Below are positions 59,318 through 64,000 of a DNA stretch of 64,000 nucleotides, one piece after another. The translations under genes were made by a program, and so were the position numbers. The DNA is from Clostridiales bacterium COT073_COT-073 (GTDB lineage: Bacteria; Bacillota; Clostridia; Lachnospirales; Vallitaleaceae). The stretch is taken from the NCBI GenBank assembly GCA_003858485.1, contig RQYD01000010.1:19020-83019 (forward strand), written 5' to 3'. The stretch's first letter is position 1, and each line of letters opens with the position of its first letter. The notes beneath the pieces were generated by a model. That model did no database searches and was not told the origin of the DNA. It saw nothing but the letters and a program-made list of their open reading frames with translations.

Positions 59318-60670
59318 TCAATGAACATATTTTTTTATTAATTTATGTGCTCGTGTTTGTGAAAGCCCAAGATGGGAAGCGACTTTTCTTGAAGAACCAT
59401 ATTGCTGATAGGCCTCTTTAATAATACTGGCTTCATATTCTTCAACTTTTGAGTCGAAAGAAGAACCGGGAGAAGTTGTTGTAAAATATAAAGACATATT
59501 GTTGTTATTGGAAATGGCAGATGGAAGATGAACGGCATCAATTATGGGACTGTCTGAAGTGACAACAATTCGTTCAATAACATGACGTAATTCACGAATA
59601 TTTCCTTTCCATTCAGCGTTACACAAAAGGGTCATGGCATTATCTGTAATTGTTTTACTATAACCATATTTAAAATTAAAGTGAGTCAGGAATCGATTAA
59701 CTAATTCGGGGATATCTTCACGACGTTCACGTAGAGGTGGTAGATATATTTCGACAACATTTAATCGATAATAGAGGTCCTCACGAAATAAGCCATTAGC
59801 AATTTGTGTTTTTAGATCTTTATTAGTTGCAGCTAAAATTCTAACATTAACACTTACTGGGATATTAGCACCAATTGGAAGATAGCTTTGTTCTTGTATT
59901 ACATGTAAAAGTTTTGCCTGAGCAGATAAAGGTAATTCAGAGATTTCATCAAGCAATAATGTCCCGCCATGTGCTACCTCAAATAGCCCTTTTTTCCCTT
60001 TGGTGTGAGCTCCTGTGAATGCGCCTTTTTCATAGCCGAAAAGTTCACTTTCAATAAGGGAAGTAGGAATGCTGGCGCAATTTAGACTAATGAAAGGGAA
60101 TTCACTACGATGACTAATAAAGTGCAAGTATTTAGCTAATAGAGTTTTGCCAGTCCCAGTTTCACCTGTTAAAATGCAAGAAACATCAATTGTACTTATT
60201 TTGGTTGTAATATCCATTACATGTTTCATTTTAAAACTGGTTGCAATTATTTCTGGAATGGCTTCAGGCTTTGAAGATTGATAACTATAATTAGGGTTAT
60301 ATAGAGGAATACCCGATAAATGATCACGTACATTCATAATTACATAAGTTAAATTTCCGCGTAAATCAAAGATCGGCACAGCAATGGTAAATAGTTCGGT
60401 TCCAATAAAAGTTTTTTGCTTTATGGCATATGCTTTTTTTTCTTTATATACAATAGGTAAGATAGAATTATTCCAGCAATTTCTATCTACAAAATCAAAA
60501 AAGCTTTTACCAATCATGTCTTCTGGAGAACAGTCATAATGTCTTTGACAGGCATTATTAACATATACAATCTGATAGTTATCATCATATACGATAATTT
60601 CATCATACATTGAATGAATAAGTGGTAGTAAAAAGTCGTAATTGTGAGATTTGAGTGGAAGTGACGGCAT
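59318..60670 (-). CDS. sigma-54-dependent activator with PAS domain
   Basis: 450 residues from the ATG at 60670 (AAAGGAGG upstream; the frame extends to 60727). PAS domain (about 15-125, IVYDDNYQIVYVNNACQ), AAA+ domain (about 145-385) with Walker A GETGTGKT, GAFTGA (contact with sigma-54) and Walker B GTLLLDE, and a C-terminal Fis-type HTH (about 415-450, RKVASHLGLSQTRAHKLIKK). No receiver domain, so it responds to a ligand or redox signal through PAS. Divergent to the enolase-BCCT-SAF genes, whose promoter is of -24/-12 type: almost certainly their activator. Confidence 0.95.
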   Translation of the reverse strand: MPSLPLKSHNYDFLLPLIHSMYDEIIVYDDNYQIVYVNNACQRHYDCSPEDMIGKSFFDFVDRNCWNNSILPIVYKEKKAYAIKQKTFIGTELFTIAVPIFDLRGNLTYVIMNVRDHLSGIPLYNPNYSYQSSKPEAIPEIIATSFKMKHVMDITTKISTIDVSCILTGETGTGKTLLAKYLHFISHRSEFPFISLNCASIPTSLIESELFGYEKGAFTGAHTKGKKGLFEVAHGGTLLLDEISELPLSAQAKLLHVIQEQSYLPIGANIPVSVNVRILAATNKDLKTQIANGLFREDLYYRLNVVEIYLPPLRERREDIPELVNRFLTHFNFKYGYSKTITDNAMTLLCNAEWKGNIRELRHVIERIVVTSDSPIIDAVHLPSAISNNNNMSLYFTTTSPGSSFDSKVEEYEASIIKEAYQQYGSSRKVASHLGLSQTRAHKLIKKYVH

Positions 60671-60698
60671 AAATAACCTCCTTTTAATTGTTTTATTC

Positions 60699-60727
60699 AG
60701 TTTAACATATGATTGAGTTGATGTCAA
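60699..60727 (-). promoter_or_regulatory. promoter of the sigma-54 activator gene
   Basis: On the minus strand TTGACA, 17-bp spacer, TAAACT. Confidence 0.7.
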
Positions 60728-60775
60728 ATCGATGAGTCAAATTAAAATCGGAAAAATGAGTTGAAAACAAATCAA
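60710..60775. promoter_or_regulatory. candidate activator binding region (UAS)
   Basis: Three related motifs, ATTGAGTTGATGTCAAATC, ATGAGTCAAATTAAAATC and ATGAGTTGAAAACAAATC, occur 50-115 bp upstream of the -24 element. The position is right for binding of the divergent activator; the motifs are inferred by eye. Confidence 0.4.
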
Positions 60776-60822
60776 AATTAAATAAAAAGGTAGATATATG
60801 TTAATTTATATAGTGAAAAAAC

Positions 60823-60839
60823 TTGGCATAATAATTGCT
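60823..60839 (+). promoter_or_regulatory. sigma-54 (-24/-12) promoter
   Basis: TTGGCATAATAATTGCT against TTGGCAC-N5-TTGCT: one mismatch, with GG and GC exactly 10 bp apart. About 48 bp upstream of the enolase-superfamily ATG. Confidence 0.9.
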
Positions 60840-60887
60840 ATATATATTTATGAAAGATTTTTTTGCTGATAACAGGAGGAGTGATTT

Positions 60888-62003
60888 ATGAAGATAACTG
60901 ATATCCAAGTAATATGTTTACGTGTACCACCAATAGAGTCGAGTTGTGAATGGGGAGAAGACGCAGTGATTATAAAAGTTATCACAAATAATGGATATGT
61001 TGGAATTGGAGAAAGTGACACTTCGCCAATGGTAGCAAAAGCCATAATTGAGGCTCCAGAAAGTAACCTATATTGTAGCGGCTTAAAACGCTTATTGATA
61101 GGAGAAAATCCGTTGGAAATTCAAAAACTCTGGGATAAGATGTATTGGGCATCAAATTATGTAGGTAGAAGAGGTGCGGGAATACATGCTTTGAGTGCAG
61201 TTGATATTGCCCTATGGGATATTGCATCACAATATTATCAAGTTCCAATCTATATGTTGTTAGGTGGTAAATATAGGGATAAAATAAAAGCATATGGAAC
61301 TTTTATTCCAGCTGATTCACCAGAAGAAAACAAAATCATTGCAAGAAGGTTAAAGGACCAAGGATTTACTAGTTTAAAATTTGGAGGAGGAATACTGGGA
61401 GATAATTTAGACATAGATGAAGCAATTGTAAAGGCTGTCCGTGAAGAACTCGGAAATGATTTCGAATTAGAAATTGACATTGCAACAAAATGGCGAACAT
61501 ATGGACATGCAGTCACAATGTTTAAGCGTCTGGAACAATATCATTTGAATTGGGTTGAAGAACCTATTTTAGCGGATGATTATCGTGGATATGAGAAACT
61601 GGGCGAAATATCATCAGCTCAAATAGCAGGTGGAGAGAACCTAACAACTAGATATGAGTTTTATGATTTTATCACTAGAGCAAAACCGGACATTATACAA
61701 CCAGATATTACAAGATGCGGTGGTATTTCAGAAATGCGAAAAATATCTGATATTGCCCAAATGAATGGTACTAAACTAGTACCGCATGGGTTTAGCACAG
61801 GTATACTATTAGCTGCAACTGTTCAATTTTTAGCATCTACAGAAAATGGTGATTTACTTGAATATTCCCAAAGTAAAAGTCCACTTTACACGAAATTGGT
61901 AAAGAATAAGCTGCCTTTAATAAATGGATATGTTGAAGTACCTGACAGTATAGGGTTAGGAATAGAATTAGATGAAAAAATTATCGAAAGATATCAAATG
62001 TAG
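60888..62003 (+). CDS. mandelate racemase/muconate lactonizing enzyme family (enolase superfamily)
   Basis: 371 residues. N-terminal capping domain (1 to about 125), then a TIM barrel with metal ligands Asp197 (EIDIA), Glu224 (VEEP) and Glu250 (GGEN), the Asp273/His300 dyad (QPDIT, VPHG) and Glu325 (LEYS). Lys164 sits in SLKFGGG, with the second Lys of the usual KxK motif replaced by Gly. This is the pattern of acid-sugar dehydratase-like or epimerase-like MR members. It abstracts the proton alpha to a carboxylate; dehydration or epimerisation cannot be told apart. First gene after the sigma-54 promoter, 18 nt before the BCCT gene. AGGAGG precedes the ATG. The substrate is probably what BCCT imports. 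Confidence 0.9.
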   Translation: MKITDIQVICLRVPPIESSCEWGEDAVIIKVITNNGYVGIGESDTSPMVAKAIIEAPESNLYCSGLKRLLIGENPLEIQKLWDKMYWASNYVGRRGAGIHALSAVDIALWDIASQYYQVPIYMLLGGKYRDKIKAYGTFIPADSPEENKIIARRLKDQGFTSLKFGGGILGDNLDIDEAIVKAVREELGNDFELEIDIATKWRTYGHAVTMFKRLEQYHLNWVEEPILADDYRGYEKLGEISSAQIAGGENLTTRYEFYDFITRAKPDIIQPDITRCGGISEMRKISDIAQMNGTKLVPHGFSTGILLAATVQFLASTENGDLLEYSQSKSPLYTKLVKNKLPLINGYVEVPDSIGLGIELDEKIIERYQM

Positions 62004-62021
62004 AAATGGAGGAAAATAATT

Positions 62022-63548
62022 ATGAGAAAAGATAATATTTTATCAGAAAAGAAATTAGATACATTATTAATTGCAGTTAGCTTAATTTTTGTAGTATCAG
62101 TCGTAGTTTGCTTATATGTTATGCCTGAGAAATCACAACAAATTGCCAATATTATTTTTACATTTTTTACAGATGCATTTGGTTCAATGACACTTTTATT
62201 TGCGTTTTTTGGAATTCTATTATTAGTTGGAGTATCGTTTAGCAAATATGGCAAAATAAAATTAGGTGAAGAGGAACCAGAATACTCAACATTTAAATGG
62301 GTTGCAATGATGATTAGTTGTGGTTTAGGATCGGCTACTGTATATTGGGCATTTATGGAATGGGCTTACTATATTGGAACTCCAGGATTAGGAATTGAGG
62401 CGGGGTCTCAGCTAGCATTTGAGATGAGTGTTTCATATACTATGTTTCATTGGGGATTTAGTGCATGGACTTTATATGCATTAGCGGGTGTTCCGATTGC
62501 CTATCATTTTCATGTTAGAAAAAATAAGGGGCTTAGTTTAAGTGGAATTATTAGTGCGATTACGGGTTTAAAGCAAGAAGGTGTGATTTGTCGAGTTGTT
62601 GATGTTTTATTTATATTTATTTGCTTTGGCGGTTTAAGTATAACATTGGGAGTTTCAGTACCCTTAGTTACTGAGATTTTTTGTAATGTAGTGGGTATTG
62701 AGCCTAGCTTTATTATGAATTTATTCATTATTGTAGTTTTATCGGTTCTTTATTCATTTAGTTCATACATTGGATTAAAAAAGGGAATGGCAAAATTATC
62801 AGACTGGAATGTAAAAATGGTAATTGCTTTTATGATTGGAATTGTTGTTTTAGGGCCAACATTATTTATTATTAATAATACAACTCAATCTTTGGGATTG
62901 ATGCTTCATAACTTTATTCCCATGAGTTTCTTCACTGACTCTATTGGGAAATCGGGCTTTCCGGAAGCATGGACTATTTTTTATTGGCTTTACTGGATTA
63001 CGTATGCTCCTTTTACTGGAATTTTTATTGCTAAAGTGTCTAAAGGCAGAACAATTCGTTCAGTAGTGGCTAATACCTTAATTAGCGGTAGTGTTGGTTG
63101 TTTTGCATTTTTTGGTGTATTAGGAGGATTATCATTACATAGACAAATCAATAATATTATTGATGTTGTGGGAATGTTAAATAATGGGAAAAGCAATGCA
63201 GCTGTAGTAGATGTTTTACGTTCTTTACCAATGGGATCAGTATTTATGATTATATTTTGTGTAATTACACTATTATTTTTGGCGACGACTTTAGATGGTG
63301 CAGCATTTACTATGGCCACAACATCTACAAAAGGTTTGAAAAATGATGAAGAACCGCATCCTGTTTTGAGACTGTTTTGGTGTATTATGCTTGCTTTGGT
63401 TCCATTAACAATGATTTTAATTAATGCAAATTTAAATACAATTAAAACTTGTGCTATTATTACAGCTGTCCCAATCATATTTATAATGTTGATTATGCTA
63501 ATTGGCTGGTTGCGGTGGATGATAAAAGACTATGGTAAACAAAAATAA
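62022..63548 (+). CDS. BCCT family transporter
   Basis: 508 residues, 12 predicted helices. The helix 8 signature FYWLYWITYAPFTGIF (about 321-336) is that of betaine/choline/carnitine transporters, but the Trp-Trp-x-x-Trp of betaine carriers reads Tyr-Trp-x-x-Tyr here, so the aromatic cage differs. The helix 3 region CGLGSATVYWAFMEW (about 98-112) is closer to the carnitine-type CaiT pattern (tight Ser-Ala/Thr turn) than to the glycine-rich BetP. No long regulatory tails, so a nutrient carrier rather than an osmosensor. GGAGG precedes the ATG. It presumably imports the substrate of the neighbouring enolase-superfamily enzyme. Confidence 0.92.
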   Translation: MRKDNILSEKKLDTLLIAVSLIFVVSVVVCLYVMPEKSQQIANIIFTFFTDAFGSMTLLFAFFGILLLVGVSFSKYGKIKLGEEEPEYSTFKWVAMMISCGLGSATVYWAFMEWAYYIGTPGLGIEAGSQLAFEMSVSYTMFHWGFSAWTLYALAGVPIAYHFHVRKNKGLSLSGIISAITGLKQEGVICRVVDVLFIFICFGGLSITLGVSVPLVTEIFCNVVGIEPSFIMNLFIIVVLSVLYSFSSYIGLKKGMAKLSDWNVKMVIAFMIGIVVLGPTLFIINNTTQSLGLMLHNFIPMSFFTDSIGKSGFPEAWTIFYWLYWITYAPFTGIFIAKVSKGRTIRSVVANTLISGSVGCFAFFGVLGGLSLHRQINNIIDVVGMLNNGKSNAAVVDVLRSLPMGSVFMIIFCVITLLFLATTLDGAAFTMATTSTKGLKNDEEPHPVLRLFWCIMLALVPLTMILINANLNTIKTCAIITAVPIIFIMLIMLIGWLRWMIKDYGKQK

Positions 63549-63575
63549 TAATTGAAATTTTCAGGAGGCTATGAA

Positions 63576-63926
63576 ATGAAAAAATGTATTTTGATGAATT
63601 TGCATGATGAGGTGGCAACTGTATTAGAAGATGTTCATATTGGTGATACAGTTGGGGTTTTCAATACTGAAAGTCAATTAGTCATGGAACAAATTGCAAA
63701 AGAAAATATTCCTTTTGGCAATAAAATTGCTTTAAAGGATAAGAATATTGGTGAAAAGATCATTAAATATGGGAGCATAATTGGTGAAGTAACAGCGGTA
63801 ATCGAGGTGGGAAAACTGGTTCATGTACATAATGTTAAAAGTTTAGCAGTTGATATCCCACCTGCTTTTAAAAGGGAAATTATCAGACAAATGAATATTA
63901 AAATGGTAGTGTCAAGTGATTTATGA
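63576..63926 (+). CDS. SAF-domain protein (UxaA N-terminal type)
   Basis: 116 residues from the ATG at 63576 (AGGAGG upstream; an in-frame ATG at 63552 has no site). The whole protein is one SAF domain such as occurs at the N-terminus of altronate/galactarate dehydratases (UxaA family): hydrophobic opening ILMNLHDEVATVLEDV, central GNKIALKDKNIGEKIIKYG, and the closing VHVHNVKSL. In split UxaA enzymes this is the small subunit, partnered by a large iron-containing subunit. No such partner begins in the remaining 74 bases, so it may lie farther on or elsewhere. Third gene of the sigma-54 operon. Confidence 0.85.
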   Translation: MKKCILMNLHDEVATVLEDVHIGDTVGVFNTESQLVMEQIAKENIPFGNKIALKDKNIGEKIIKYGSIIGEVTAVIEVGKLVHVHNVKSLAVDIPPAFKREIIRQMNIKMVVSSDL

Positions 63927-64000
63927 AAAAGTTTGCCAATAAAAAAAGAGACAAATGCCCCTTAAAAAACTGTAAATATAGATCGCTGAAGGCTCTCCGA

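Noticed and set aside
62990..63478. 162-codon minus-strand frame inside the BCCT gene
   Set aside because: Antisense shadow of a well-supported membrane protein; Ile/Val-rich reverse complement with no start signal.

Overview
The window is about 40% GC by eye and reads as the chromosome of an anaerobic, low-GC Gram-positive bacterium (Bacillota, class Clostridia; I cannot place it further). Grounds: Shine-Dalgarno sites of the AAGGAGG type before nearly every gene, TTG/GTG starts, sigma-A promoters with 17-bp spacers, an rnfCDGEAB operon in clostridial order, NfnAB, bifunctional AdhE, a PPi-type phosphofructokinase, an ECF riboflavin transporter behind an FMN riboswitch, and YtrA-type GntR regulators.

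Layout. 1-6.2 kb: a DUF2264 protein cut by the window edge, a nitroreductase, tRNA-Pro(GGG), an AI-2E-family permease and a phosphohexomutase. 6.5-24.3 kb is a redox and energy block: adhE behind three Rex-like operators, a protein with a cysteine-rich tail, a rhomboid-like membrane protein with a zinc-ribbon tail, the Rnf ion pump behind two more Rex-like sites, a second-type EF-G, a lipoprotein and NfnAB. AdhE, Rnf and Nfn link NADH, ferredoxin and NADPH pools, and PPi-PFK (52.8 kb) is the glycolytic counterpart. 24.4-35.1 kb: dgkA-nadE, a chemoreceptor, a GntR/membrane-hydrolase operon whose large gene is a domain fusion, and a copper ATPase. 35.5-46.2 kb is an accessory stretch of efflux and ABC modules, several with their own regulator: GntR + ABC, a second ABC pair, TetR + MATE, and AraC + two ABC half-transporters. 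46.5-59.2 kb: rpsT, a 6-TM chemoreceptor, a CD0519-type membrane protein preceded by a coupled 18-codon ORF, an NhaC antiporter, pfp, a glycolipid-type glycosyltransferase with a flippase-like protein, a membrane MutS-like ATPase and ribU with its riboswitch. 59.3-64 kb: a sigma-54 activator divergent from an enolase-superfamily enzyme, a BCCT transporter and a SAF-domain protein, with a near-perfect -24/-12 promoter. This is probably a catabolic unit for a betaine-like compound and the best candidate for an undescribed pathway.

Two families of structured intergenic repeats recur. Family A is a 113-149 bp inverted repeat with ends ACTCAAC/GTTGAGT; its internal hairpin shows a compensatory base-pair change between the two copies. 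Family B consists of 78-103 bp palindromes with GGGnCTG ends located after genes. I saw no CRISPR array, rRNA, prophage or transposase gene.
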